A stretch of DNA of 58,521 bases from Phycisphaeraceae bacterium (GTDB taxonomy: Bacteria; Planctomycetota; Phycisphaerae; Phycisphaerales; UBA1924), in NCBI GenBank assembly GCA_021297895.1, contig JAJTHN010000006.1, forward strand, positions 1-58,521. The letters are read 5' to 3'. The translations under genes and the position numbers were made by a program. Under the pieces are notes generated by a model that ran no database searches, was not told where the DNA came from, and saw only the letters and a list, made by a program, of their open reading frames with translations. Positions within the stretch are counted from its first letter, which is position 1. Every line of letters starts with the position of its first letter. This document shows positions 33,049 to 41,549 of the stretch, one piece after another.

Positions 33049-35223
33049 ATGACTTCGCATCGCAACGCCGATCGTCCGATTCGTACGCATCGATCCGCCG
33101 CCCCACTGCTGATGTCGGCCGGCGCAGCGTTGCCGATCGCGGCGGCGCTGAGCATGAGCCTGACGAGCCCCGCGCTGGGCCAAGGGCAAGCCGAGGGCGA
33201 CAAGCCTCGCATCAGCGTGTCGGACCAGATGACCGTGGACATGCACGTGCGGAACGAGGAAGTGACCAATATTCTGGAGATGCTCGCGATCCAGAGCAAG
33301 CGGAACATCATCGCCAGCCGCAACGTGTCGGGCAAGATCTCGGCGGACCTGTACGGCGTGACGTTCTTCGAGGCGCTCGACGCGATTCTTCACGTCAACG
33401 GCTTCGGGTACATCCAGAAGGGCAACTTCATCTACGTTCACACGACCGAGGAACTGGAGAAGATCCAGCGCCAGATCAAGACCCGCTCGGCGAAGGTCAT
33501 CCGCCTGAACTATCTCACCGCGGCCGATGCCGCGGAGTTCGTCAAGCCGCTGCTGAGCGAGAAGGGCGGCGAGATCAAGACGAGTACGAAGACCGAGAGC
33601 TTCGCGCTGCCGACGGATGTTCCGGCGGGAAAGGATGACTTTGCGCTCGGTGCGACGATCGTGGTCATCGACTACGAGGAGAACATCGCGGCGATCGAGA
33701 AGCTGCTGGCCGAGCTCGACACCAAGCCCGCCCAGGTGCTGATCGAGTCGACGGTGCTGCAGACGAACCTGACCGAGGACAACGCCTTCGGCGTGGACTT
33801 CTCGATCATCGGGTCGGTGAACTTCTCCGACTTTGCGACAGTCGGCGGTCCGCGCGGCGTGGCCGAGGCCCTCGGCCGCGGCACCGGTGCGGGCACGAGC
33901 GGCGGCTTTTCGCCGGCCGACAACACCGGCACGGGCATTCAGGTCACGCCCGGCAAGAGCGGTGGTCCGTCGACGATGAAGATCGGCATCGTCTCCAACA
34001 ACGTCGCGGTCATCGCGCGGCTGCTGGATGAAGTCAGCGACACGACCATCGTCGCCAATCCGAAACTGCTGGTGCTCAACCGCCAACCGGCGCGCGTGGT
34101 CATCGGTCAGCGTCTCGCGTATCTCTCAACGACCGCAACCGAAACGAGCACCACACAGACCGTCGAGTTCCTCGATACCGGCGTGCAGCTGCACTTCCGC
34201 CCGTTCGTGACCAATCAGCGCGAGATCCGAATGGAACTCCGCCCGCAGATCTCCGAAGGTACGACGGCCGAGATCCGCGGCCTCGGCGGAGGCCTTGTCA
34301 CGGTGCCCAACGAGTTCCGCCAGGAGGTCACGACGAACGTGATCGTTCCCGACGGCATGACGGTGGTCATCGGCGGCATGTTCAAGGAGAAGACGGTCGC
34401 CAGCCGCTCGCAGGTCCCGCTGCTGGGCGACATCCCGCTCGTTGGCACGGCCTTCCGCGGGCATGAGGACAGCACCGACCGCGAGGAGTACATCTTCCTC
34501 GTCACGCCGACGATCGTCAGCGACACGGTGCTGCTGGATCAGGGCGAGCGTGCGGCGGTCAGCATCGATCGCGTCCGCACGGGCACCCGCCAGGGCCTGC
34601 TGCCCTGGTCTCGTGAGAAGATCACGTCAGCGCTCAACGTCGAGGCCGAGGAACTGGCCCGCAACGGCGACAACGAGTCGGCGCTCTGGAAGCTCAACCG
34701 TTCGCTCTCGCTCAACCCGCGTCAGACCGAGGCGCAGACGCTGCGAGAGAAGATTCTGGGCCAGCGTGAAGTCTGGCCGTCGCGTGAACTCTTCCGCGAG
34801 GTTGTTGACGACAAGGTGGCACGCCGACTCAAGGATGTCACCCCCACGCCCGATGCTCGCCAGCCCCGGCCGGTCTTTGACACGCCGATACCGCAGACGC
34901 CCGTTGACTTCAACAAGCCTCCGGCTCCGGAAAGCAAGCCGGTGAAGATCAATTCGGTCCGCCAGATCAAGCCTTCTCAGAGCGTGATGCTCCCGGCGAC
35001 ACAGAGCTCGCCGACGACGTTCTTCGACACGACGACGCAGCCGGCCGTGCCCGAAACGCTGGCGGCAACAGCCCAGAATGGCGCGACGGACTCGGGCTCG
35101 GAGCAGAGCAACGGCAACACGGCATCGCTTCGTCGTGACGCGGCCACGTTGCAGCCGGCGACCCAGTCCAACCCTCCGGCGACGCCGCAGACGGCCACCG
35201 TTCCGGTCGACGGCGGCAACTGA
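33049..35223 (+). CDS. Secretin (GspD/PilQ family), second copy in the window
   Basis: A 724-residue outer-membrane secretin. A signal peptide ends near SPALGQG (about 46). An STN/N0-like domain follows (MHVRNEEVTNILEMLAIQSKRNI), then an N1-like KH domain (IRLNYLTAADAAEFVKPLL). The secretin core (about 235-490) ends with VPLLGDIPLVGTAFRG and EEYIFLVTPTIV, the family hallmark. About 230 extra C-terminal residues contain one TPR-like unit (ELARNGDNESALWKLNRSLSLNP) and a Pro/Thr-rich tail. It differs from the other secretin gene at 41546-44320 in N-domain number. GGAG precedes ATG 33049. The TPR lipoprotein downstream may be its pilotin. Confidence 0.9.
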   Translation: MTSHRNADRPIRTHRSAAPLLMSAGAALPIAAALSMSLTSPALGQGQAEGDKPRISVSDQMTVDMHVRNEEVTNILEMLAIQSKRNIIASRNVSGKISADLYGVTFFEALDAILHVNGFGYIQKGNFIYVHTTEELEKIQRQIKTRSAKVIRLNYLTAADAAEFVKPLLSEKGGEIKTSTKTESFALPTDVPAGKDDFALGATIVVIDYEENIAAIEKLLAELDTKPAQVLIESTVLQTNLTEDNAFGVDFSIIGSVNFSDFATVGGPRGVAEALGRGTGAGTSGGFSPADNTGTGIQVTPGKSGGPSTMKIGIVSNNVAVIARLLDEVSDTTIVANPKLLVLNRQPARVVIGQRLAYLSTTATETSTTQTVEFLDTGVQLHFRPFVTNQREIRMELRPQISEGTTAEIRGLGGGLVTVPNEFRQEVTTNVIVPDGMTVVIGGMFKEKTVASRSQVPLLGDIPLVGTAFRGHEDSTDREEYIFLVTPTIVSDTVLLDQGERAAVSIDRVRTGTRQGLLPWSREKITSALNVEAEELARNGDNESALWKLNRSLSLNPRQTEAQTLREKILGQREVWPSRELFREVVDDKVARRLKDVTPTPDARQPRPVFDTPIPQTPVDFNKPPAPESKPVKINSVRQIKPSQSVMLPATQSSPTTFFDTTTQPAVPETLAATAQNGATDSGSEQSNGNTASLRRDAATLQPATQSNPPATPQTATVPVDGGN

Positions 35224-35249
35224 GCCCCCACCGACACACCAGGCGTCAA

Positions 35250-35290
35250 CGTCCCGGCGGGCACTCCGGCACAAGGTGCCCGTCGGGACG
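35250..35290 (+). terminator. Large hairpin after the secretin gene
   Basis: Fifteen-base arms CGTCCCGGCGGGCAC (35250-35264) and GTGCCCGTCGGGACG (35276-35290) pair fully except for one G-U wobble. It lies 27 bases past the secretin stop. No T tract follows, so it may be a weak or factor-assisted terminator, or a processing/stability hairpin separating secretin from lipoprotein mRNA. Confidence 0.5.
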
Positions 35291-35411
35291 AGACGATCCG
35301 CAGCTCAACTCGCTTCTGACTTCTTCATCGCAGCATCCCCGGGGCACGGACCGCTCGGGAAAACGCAAACACGGACCGATCACTCACGTTTCTCACTGCA
35401 AGGAAGCACGA

Positions 35412-36680
35412 ATGAACACGATTCAGACTCGCACCCGACTGATTCTCTCGCTGATCGCCGCGGCCGGACTGAGCATCGCCTCCGGGTGCGCAAGCCGGGG
35501 GTATACCAAGGAGGCATCGAACGCCGCTCAGCAGCGAGCGATCCAGTTCCGAGGCGGGGTTCAGTTGTCGATGGCCCAGCAGCAGTTCCTCGCGGGCGAC
35601 TTGGACAAGGCGCTCAAGACTGTTGACGGTGTGATCGCCGCGAATCCGCAGGTCGCCGCGGCGCACGTTCTTCGAGGCCGCGTGCTCAGCGAACGCGGCG
35701 CACTCGAGGAGTCGCGCCGGTCGTTCCTGACCGCCGAGAGCCTCGATCCCGCCAATGTCGAGGCGCAGTACTACCTCGGCATCGTGTACGAGCGCTTCAG
35801 CCAGCCCGACGAGGCGATGAACAGGTACAAGCGGGCGATGGATTTGGATCGGGCCAATCCGCAGTATGTCGTCGCCGCGGCGGAGATGCTCGTGGCCCAG
35901 AACAAGCTCGAGGAGGCCGACGCGCTCCTTGTCGAGCGTCGCGGCGACTTCGAAGCCAACGCGGGGATCCGCCAGTTGCAGGGCCAGATTGCGCTGCTTC
36001 GGTCGGATCCGGCCGCAGCGGCACGTGCGCTCCGCGAGGCGAGCATGCTCGCCCCGGACGATCACAACATCCGGGAGGACCTGGCTCGCGCCCAGTTGGT
36101 CGCGCAGCAGCACAGTGACGCCCTGATCACGCTCGATCGCCTGCTCAGCATCGAGGCTAACCGCCAGCGACGCGACCTGCGCTCCATGCGTGCTCAGGCG
36201 CTGATCGGGCTTGATCGTCTCGGCGATGCGCGGACGGAGCTCGTGAATCTGACCAGCGACCAGGCGGGCACCCGCGACGCCGCGGCGTGGTTCGAGCTGG
36301 GCAAGCTGTGCGCACGCATGAACGATCTGGACAGGCTGCGCTTCGCGGCCGGTCGCGTCGTGTCGCTGTGGCCCAATCGCTACGAGGGCTTCATGCTCCG
36401 CGGCATGCACGCATCGCTCTCGGGCGATACCAAGGCCGCGATTCAGCACCTGGATCGTGCGATCTCGCTGACGTCAACGGACGCCCGGCCGCTCATTCTC
36501 AAGGCCGTGCTGCTGGAGGAAACCGGCCGCACGCACGAAGCGGTCGAGGTGCTCAGCCGAGCGATCGAGCGCGACGGCGGGCGCGATCCGCGGCTGATGG
36601 AGTACTTGGCGGCGCTGCAACTGCGCGAGGGCACCGCGGCGATGCAGGCCGACCCGAACGCGGCCAACATCAATCCCTGA
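35412..36680 (+). CDS. TPR-repeat lipoprotein (candidate secretin pilotin)
   Basis: A 422-residue lipoprotein. The signal sequence ends in the lipobox SIASGCAS, lipidated at that cysteine. The remainder is about ten tetratricopeptide-like repeats, for example LRGRVLSERGALEESRRSFLTAESLDPANVEAQYYLG-type units and LRGMHASLSGDTKAAIQHLDRAI. Lipidated TPR proteins such as PilF/PilW and Tgl guide secretin assembly in type IV pilus systems, and this gene follows a secretin gene, so a pilotin role is a reasonable guess. It is larger than those pilotins. ATG 35412 follows AAGGAAG. Confidence 0.75.
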   Translation: MNTIQTRTRLILSLIAAAGLSIASGCASRGYTKEASNAAQQRAIQFRGGVQLSMAQQQFLAGDLDKALKTVDGVIAANPQVAAAHVLRGRVLSERGALEESRRSFLTAESLDPANVEAQYYLGIVYERFSQPDEAMNRYKRAMDLDRANPQYVVAAAEMLVAQNKLEEADALLVERRGDFEANAGIRQLQGQIALLRSDPAAAARALREASMLAPDDHNIREDLARAQLVAQQHSDALITLDRLLSIEANRQRRDLRSMRAQALIGLDRLGDARTELVNLTSDQAGTRDAAAWFELGKLCARMNDLDRLRFAAGRVVSLWPNRYEGFMLRGMHASLSGDTKAAIQHLDRAISLTSTDARPLILKAVLLEETGRTHEAVEVLSRAIERDGGRDPRLMEYLAALQLREGTAAMQADPNAANINP

Positions 36681-36712
36681 AAGCACAGGGACGAGAGCAC
36701 AACCTGCGACAC

Positions 36713-39100
36713 TCACCCGCCCGTGCCGAAAGGCGCGGGCGTTTCGTTTGTGCCGTCGACTTCGATCTCCACCTGGAGCTCGATGTGCATCGGCGCAAGG
36801 CAGTGCGTGTCGTTGCAGGGTTGAAGCGTGACAACAATGACCGGTTTCTGCGTGACCGCACCGACCTTCTCGATCACGACCGGCATCTCGATGATACCGG
36901 AGAGAACCCGATGGCTCGCCCCGGAGATCGCGGTACCGTCGGGACAGTCGCAGTAGATCTTGAGCCCGTCACCATCGCGCAGGCCGACGCGCAGCGGCAA
37001 CACCTTGCCGCCGGAGGCTTCGCCCGCGGCGGCATCGTTGATGTGGTACCCGTCGTCGAGTTCAATACGGATGGAGAACTGCGCGGGGGCGTCGTCGGCC
37101 ACGAGGACGCGTTCCTCGCTCGCGAGGATCGCCCGCACACCCGGCGCGGCCTGCGGCGCCGAGACGGGCCGCGCGCCGATGGCCGCAAGGGACTCTCGCA
37201 CCGCCGGACCAAGGCGGCGGAGCATCCGGAGCAGCACGCGCGTCGCGTTCGCCGTGGCGATGGACGACTCAGCGATCGAGGGCGAATGCGCCGCCAGTGC
37301 CCCGAGCAGGCGATCACGCCAGAGAGGCTGACCGGTGAGCTCGTGAACCTGATCGAGCGCATCGAGCATCATCGACGTGCTGGATGCGATCGCGCCGTCG
37401 TACGTGGAGCGAGCCCGAACGAAGAGGTCGGACCGATGATCCCGCGTGTCGAAGTACCCCTTGCCGCCCGAAGCATCATGGAACCGCTCGTGAGCCAAGT
37501 CGAGCAGCGCGATGGCGGTCGCCAGATCCTGTCGGCCCGGTGCCGAAACACGGTCGCCCACTCGGTGGAGCGCGAGGAACGCAAGCGCGAGAGATGCGTA
37601 GTCCTCAAGACCGGCCTCGCTCTCGGCAACAGCGCCACGACGGGCGCAGCGGGCGAGTGAGCCATCTGCGTGGCGCAGCCGGGTGTTCACTGCATCGGCG
37701 GCGCGGCGAGCCATGTCGATCCACGAGGGCTCATCGAGGCTCGCTCCCGCGAGCGCAAGGGCCTCGATCATCATCGCGTTCCAGCTCAGCACGATCTTGT
37801 CATCGAGCCTCGGCTGCTTTCGCTGCTGCCTCGCTTGGAGCAACTTGCCCCACACACTCGCGAGCGCTGAGGCGAAGTCCGCAGGCGTCATGCTCAGTCG
37901 GGATGCCATCACATCCGGCAGTGCTTCAAGCCGCAGGACGTTTCTGGCGGGTTCGTCGGGATGATGCGGGTCCTGGAAGTTCGCGCCCGCATCGAGCCCG
38001 AACACTCTCCCCGCGAACGCTGCGTCGGCATCACTCAACACGGCGGCGACATCATCTCGCGTCCAGACGTAGTTCAGCCCCTCCTTGCCGTCGACCTCGG
38101 CATCCTGTGCCGTGAAGAACATGCCGGTTTCGGGATCGGTCATCTCAACCTGAAGGTACCGGACGATGCGCCTCGCGACGTCTGCGTAGAACGGCTGCCC
38201 GAAGATCTTCGCGGCTTGCTCGTACACCGTGAGCAACTGGGCGTTGTCGTAGAGCATCTTCTCAAAGTGCGGCACGAGCCAAAGTGCGTCCACGCTATAG
38301 CGGTGAAAGCCACCGGCGAGCTGATCGAAGATGCCGCCGAGAGCCATTCGGTCCAGTGTTGTGCGGAGCGCGGTGTCGATCGCGGCCCGGGCCTCGGAGG
38401 CTGTCGTGCTGGTTCGGGCATCGAGCAGAAGCCGGAGGTAGACGGGCTGAGGGAACTTCGGCGCTCCGCCGAATCCGCCGTGCGTGCGGTCGAAAATGGT
38501 CAGCAGGGTGCTGACGGCGCGCTCAACTTCCGCCGGGCCGACGAGTGCGGGCGGTCCGACATCGGCGAGCTTCTCCCGAACAGCCGCGGCCACGGTCTGA
38601 GCCTGCGCACGCACCTCCTCCGGTCGTTCACGCCACGCCGCGCTCATCGCGAGACATACATCGGTGAACGACGGGCGGCCGAAGGCCGCACGCGGCGGGA
38701 AGTACGTGCCACCCCAGAATGGCGCGAGCGTGACAGGATCGAGAAAGACCGACATCGGCCAGCCGCCGGAACCCGTCAGCATCTGCACGGCGCTCATGTA
38801 GAGGTCGTCAACCTCGGGACGCTCCTCGCGGTCGACCTTGATGTTCACGAAGCACTCGTTCATCACCTTCGCCGTCGCGTCGTCCTCGAACGACTCGCGC
38901 TCCATCACGTGGCACCAGTAGCACGTCGAGTAGCCGACGCTCAGAAAGATCGGCACGTTGCGGCGGCGGGCCTCGCTGAAGGCCCCCTGACCCCACGGGA
39001 ACCAGTCCACGGGGTTGTGGGCGTGCTGCAACAGGTACGGGCTGCGTTCGCGGGCGAGACGATTGGCCGGATGGCGATGCGCTGCGGTCGTAAGGCTCAT
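36713..39100 (-). CDS. DUF255 thioredoxin-fold protein fused to a DsbD-alpha-like domain
   Basis: A 795-residue protein. The N-terminal DUF255/YyaL domain (about 1-165) begins [21 protein letters not shown] and has the redox site [16 protein letters not shown] and [12 protein letters not shown]. An alpha/alpha six-hairpin barrel follows (to about 610). The last 100 residues resemble the N-terminal domain of DsbD ([12 protein letters not shown], then [12 protein letters not shown] with its cysteine pair). Typical DUF255 proteins end after the barrel. No signal peptide is seen. Probably a thiol-disulfide or sugar-related enzyme. The start lies 23 bases after the upstream hypothetical gene, so it is the last gene of the T2SS operon. 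Confidence 0.82.
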   Translation of the reverse strand: MSLTTAAHRHPANRLARERSPYLLQHAHNPVDWFPWGQGAFSEARRRNVPIFLSVGYSTCYWCHVMERESFEDDATAKVMNECFVNIKVDREERPEVDDLYMSAVQMLTGSGGWPMSVFLDPVTLAPFWGGTYFPPRAAFGRPSFTDVCLAMSAAWRERPEEVRAQAQTVAAAVREKLADVGPPALVGPAEVERAVSTLLTIFDRTHGGFGGAPKFPQPVYLRLLLDARTSTTASEARAAIDTALRTTLDRMALGGIFDQLAGGFHRYSVDALWLVPHFEKMLYDNAQLLTVYEQAAKIFGQPFYADVARRIVRYLQVEMTDPETGMFFTAQDAEVDGKEGLNYVWTRDDVAAVLSDADAAFAGRVFGLDAGANFQDPHHPDEPARNVLRLEALPDVMASRLSMTPADFASALASVWGKLLQARQQRKQPRLDDKIVLSWNAMMIEALALAGASLDEPSWIDMARRAADAVNTRLRHADGSLARCARRGAVAESEAGLEDYASLALAFLALHRVGDRVSAPGRQDLATAIALLDLAHERFHDASGGKGYFDTRDHRSDLFVRARSTYDGAIASSTSMMLDALDQVHELTGQPLWRDRLLGALAAHSPSIAESSIATANATRVLLRMLRRLGPAVRESLAAIGARPVSAPQAAPGVRAILASEERVLVADDAPAQFSIRIELDDGYHINDAAAGEASGGKVLPLRVGLRDGDGLKIYCDCPDGTAISGASHRVLSGIIEMPVVIEKVGAVTQKPVIVVTLQPCNDTHCLAPMHIELQVEIEVDGTNETPAPFGTGG
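36718..36749 (+). terminator. Terminator of the TPR lipoprotein gene
   Basis: CGCCCGTGCC-GAAA-GGCGCGGGCG (10 bp including one wobble) is followed by TTTCGTTT on the plus strand, 37 bases past the lipoprotein stop. It lies inside the 3' end of the convergent DUF255 gene, so it does double duty as coding sequence. Confidence 0.6.
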
Positions 39101-39123
39101 AGGCAACGGTAGCAATCGACCGC

Positions 39124-40101
39124 TCAGCGGCCGGCGTGGCCCGCAAACCCAGGCCCGATGGACACGCCGCCCATGGGCGAGACAACCAGGGCGCGGACGA
39201 CGCCGTCGGTCGACACGGGCGCGACAGTGCGCGGCTCGGCCACGCCCGAGCGAGCACGGACCTGTCGCATGGCAACAACCGATGAGATCAGCGCCGCATC
39301 AACGGGCAGCAGACGCACCTGCACGTTGGCCATGCCCGCGCAGATACGCAGTCCGGTCTCATCGTCGTGTTCCAATCGATCGCGCGTGACGACCTCGAAC
39401 GCTCGGGCGTACTCACCGGCCGCGCGGCGAACATCGACGCTGCCGATGCCGGCGCTCTCTACGGCCGCGTGAATCGCCGTGCGCAACGTCGCGGCTTCTT
39501 GAGCGAGTTCGTCGCGGAGTGCAAGAATCACGCGGCCGGAAGCCTGCGTGAGAACGGGCAGCGCGAACGACACCAGCAGTCGGCCGAGGTGACCCTCGGC
39601 CCGTCCCGCGAGCGATCCGACGTTCTCCCTCGCGCCCGCGCGGACCGACCAGCAGCCGTGCCTCGCGGCGAACGCATCGAGCCCCGCAGCCATGGGCACG
39701 CTGATGCCCGGGTCCGGGCCGCCCTTGAGCAAGTCCGCGGGAAGTTGATCGAGCATGCCCGCATCGGACGAAAAGGTCTCCTCATGTGCGTATGGCCGCA
39801 GCGGCGACCACGCGGGTTCGGCACCGATGCGACCGGTGGATCGGCGAACATCGTCGATCGCGTCGCCGCCGTCGTGCAACGACTCGATGATGCCGAGGGA
39901 CCAGAGCGGGCTCATCCACCGCCATGATTCGATCAGGCGCAGGTACCGGGGGTGCCGGGAGAACGCTTCGTGGACCGCTGATCGGCTCACGCCCGCGAGG
40001 GGCGCGGGGAGGATCGTGACCATGCGCTCGCTGATCGACGCGGCGACCATGACGGCCAGTTCTCGACCGGCGAGGTGGTACGGGCTGACCGCGCAGATCA
40101 T
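39124..40101 (-). CDS. Hypothetical protein in T2SS operon
   Basis: A 325-residue protein I do not recognise. ATG 40101 overlaps the hydrolase stop as ATGA and gives [18 protein letters not shown] as the N-terminus. The sequence is mixed helix and strand with no signal peptide or transmembrane segment. A central helical run ([28 protein letters not shown]) is notable, and the C-terminus is Val/Gly-rich. It may be a planctomycete-specific partner of the neighbouring proteins. Confidence 0.55.
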   Translation of the reverse strand: MICAVSPYHLAGRELAVMVAASISERMVTILPAPLAGVSRSAVHEAFSRHPRYLRLIESWRWMSPLWSLGIIESLHDGGDAIDDVRRSTGRIGAEPAWSPLRPYAHEETFSSDAGMLDQLPADLLKGGPDPGISVPMAAGLDAFAARHGCWSVRAGARENVGSLAGRAEGHLGRLLVSFALPVLTQASGRVILALRDELAQEAATLRTAIHAAVESAGIGSVDVRRAAGEYARAFEVVTRDRLEHDDETGLRICAGMANVQVRLLPVDAALISSVVAMRQVRARSGVAEPRTVAPVSTDGVVRALVVSPMGGVSIGPGFAGHAGR

Positions 40102-41549
40102 TGCGCACCGCCGATCGGCAGCATCGGACGCGCAGGGGCCGTGACGCGGCCAGCGGACCGACGCTCGCCCGCGGCGTCGCGAAGCCAGGAGATCATGCGG
40201 TCGGTGTAGCCGGGCAGAAAGATGAACAGCCACTCGTGCCCGCCGGCGAAGGTCCAACGCTCCGGCCGCCCGGCCAGTTCCCACAGCTCATCGCCAAGAT
40301 CCGCCGGCACGGCCGTGTCACTCCTCGCGTGGATCATGAGCGTTGGCAACGACCGGAGCACCGCGGCGGTGCGGACCGGATCCAACGGTGATGTGGACCG
40401 ATAGAGCGCGATGGCCTCCCGACGCTGCACCTCGCTCGGCGCGGCGCCCAGCCACACGAAGCGGAGAGCATCGACCCAGCCCGCGTAACTGCTTCGGAGC
40501 GCGATCGACATGAAGTCCACGCCCCCGGCGATGAGAATCGCCGCATCGAAGGCATCGGGCTGGCGAGCGACGACAGTCGGGAGCACCATCGCCCCCGCGC
40601 TCAGCCCCATGACCACGCGCGGACGATCGGCCAGCGCAGGACGCTGCGACATGACGTATACCAGCGCCGCCTCGACCGCGTACGCGCATTCCACAGCGCG
40701 ATCGCCAAGCACGGCGGAGACCGCTGCGATTCCTTGGGCGGGATCGGTCGGGTCGATTCGGAACTCGCGGCGTTCGCTGAATCGCGACGGCTGCGCGAGC
40801 ATCCGCAGCACGCACCAGCCCTCGGCCCGCAGAGATCCGGCGATAGCGTCGATCGTTGGTTCAGGCGTACCGAACAGCCCGGGCAGCAGGACAATCAGCC
40901 CGCGTGCCGGTGTGCCGACCTCGGCGTCGGCATACGAGAACCATGTGCGTTGAAGGTCAACGAGCACACCACCCGGAGTGACATCGCCACTCGGAGTCGA
41001 GACTGAAGGCTGGCGGCCTCGCTCCGTGCCACTGATGAACTTGAAGAACAGTGAAGCGCCGCGAGCATCTCCCGGCTTGATGCCGCGATTGATGCTCGGC
41101 GAAACGAACACAAACGCCCCAGGGCCTTCGCCCTCAAAGCGGGCCAGACCGTCGCTGAACCACGGCGCACGCCGCCGAGCGAGCGTATTGGCATCCTCGC
41201 GCTGCTCTTCAGTGAGAAGCATGCGATCCGAGTCGGTCTTCCGAAACATCCGCGGCGGTCCTTCCAACGCGATGATCGTGCCCATGAGCCGACGCGAAAG
41301 GCCACCCGGCACAGTCCGCGGCAGGCCCGACCAGACGCGATAGCGAGCGCGCCATTCGCCCGGACCGACCAGCGGGTCCAGAGGCATGACAGGTGATGGC
41401 GCGGGGCCCTCGGCGAGTCTCGCGGGCTCGTAACTCATGCAGCCACCGACCAGCATGAGCGATGAGCTCAGCGCGGCAGCCAACAAAGCGCGGCGCCCGA
41501 AAACGCCAGCGGCCATTCCGACGCCGCGAATCGCCGAGGCTGCGTTCAC
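40098..41549 (-). CDS. Alpha/beta-hydrolase lipoprotein
   Basis: A 483-residue protein. The N-terminal signal ends in a lipobox (LMLVGGCMS), indicating membrane anchoring outside the cytoplasm. The hydrolase domain (about 215-460) begins LIVLLPGLFGTPEPTID, has the nucleophile elbow MGLSAGAMV, the acid in IHARSDTAVP and the histidine in GGHEWLF, so the Ser-Asp-His triad is complete. The first 200 residues are of unknown fold. Likely an esterase or peptidase acting at the envelope. Its start overlaps the gspD stop as ATGA, an unusual linkage of a hydrolase to a secretin. Confidence 0.75.
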   Translation of the reverse strand: MNAASAIRGVGMAAGVFGRRALLAAALSSSLMLVGGCMSYEPARLAEGPAPSPVMPLDPLVGPGEWRARYRVWSGLPRTVPGGLSRRLMGTIIALEGPPRMFRKTDSDRMLLTEEQREDANTLARRRAPWFSDGLARFEGEGPGAFVFVSPSINRGIKPGDARGASLFFKFISGTERGRQPSVSTPSGDVTPGGVLVDLQRTWFSYADAEVGTPARGLIVLLPGLFGTPEPTIDAIAGSLRAEGWCVLRMLAQPSRFSERREFRIDPTDPAQGIAAVSAVLGDRAVECAYAVEAALVYVMSQRPALADRPRVVMGLSAGAMVLPTVVARQPDAFDAAILIAGGVDFMSIALRSSYAGWVDALRFVWLGAAPSEVQRREAIALYRSTSPLDPVRTAAVLRSLPTLMIHARSDTAVPADLGDELWELAGRPERWTFAGGHEWLFIFLPGYTDRMISWLRDAAGERRSAGRVTAPARPMLPIGGAQ

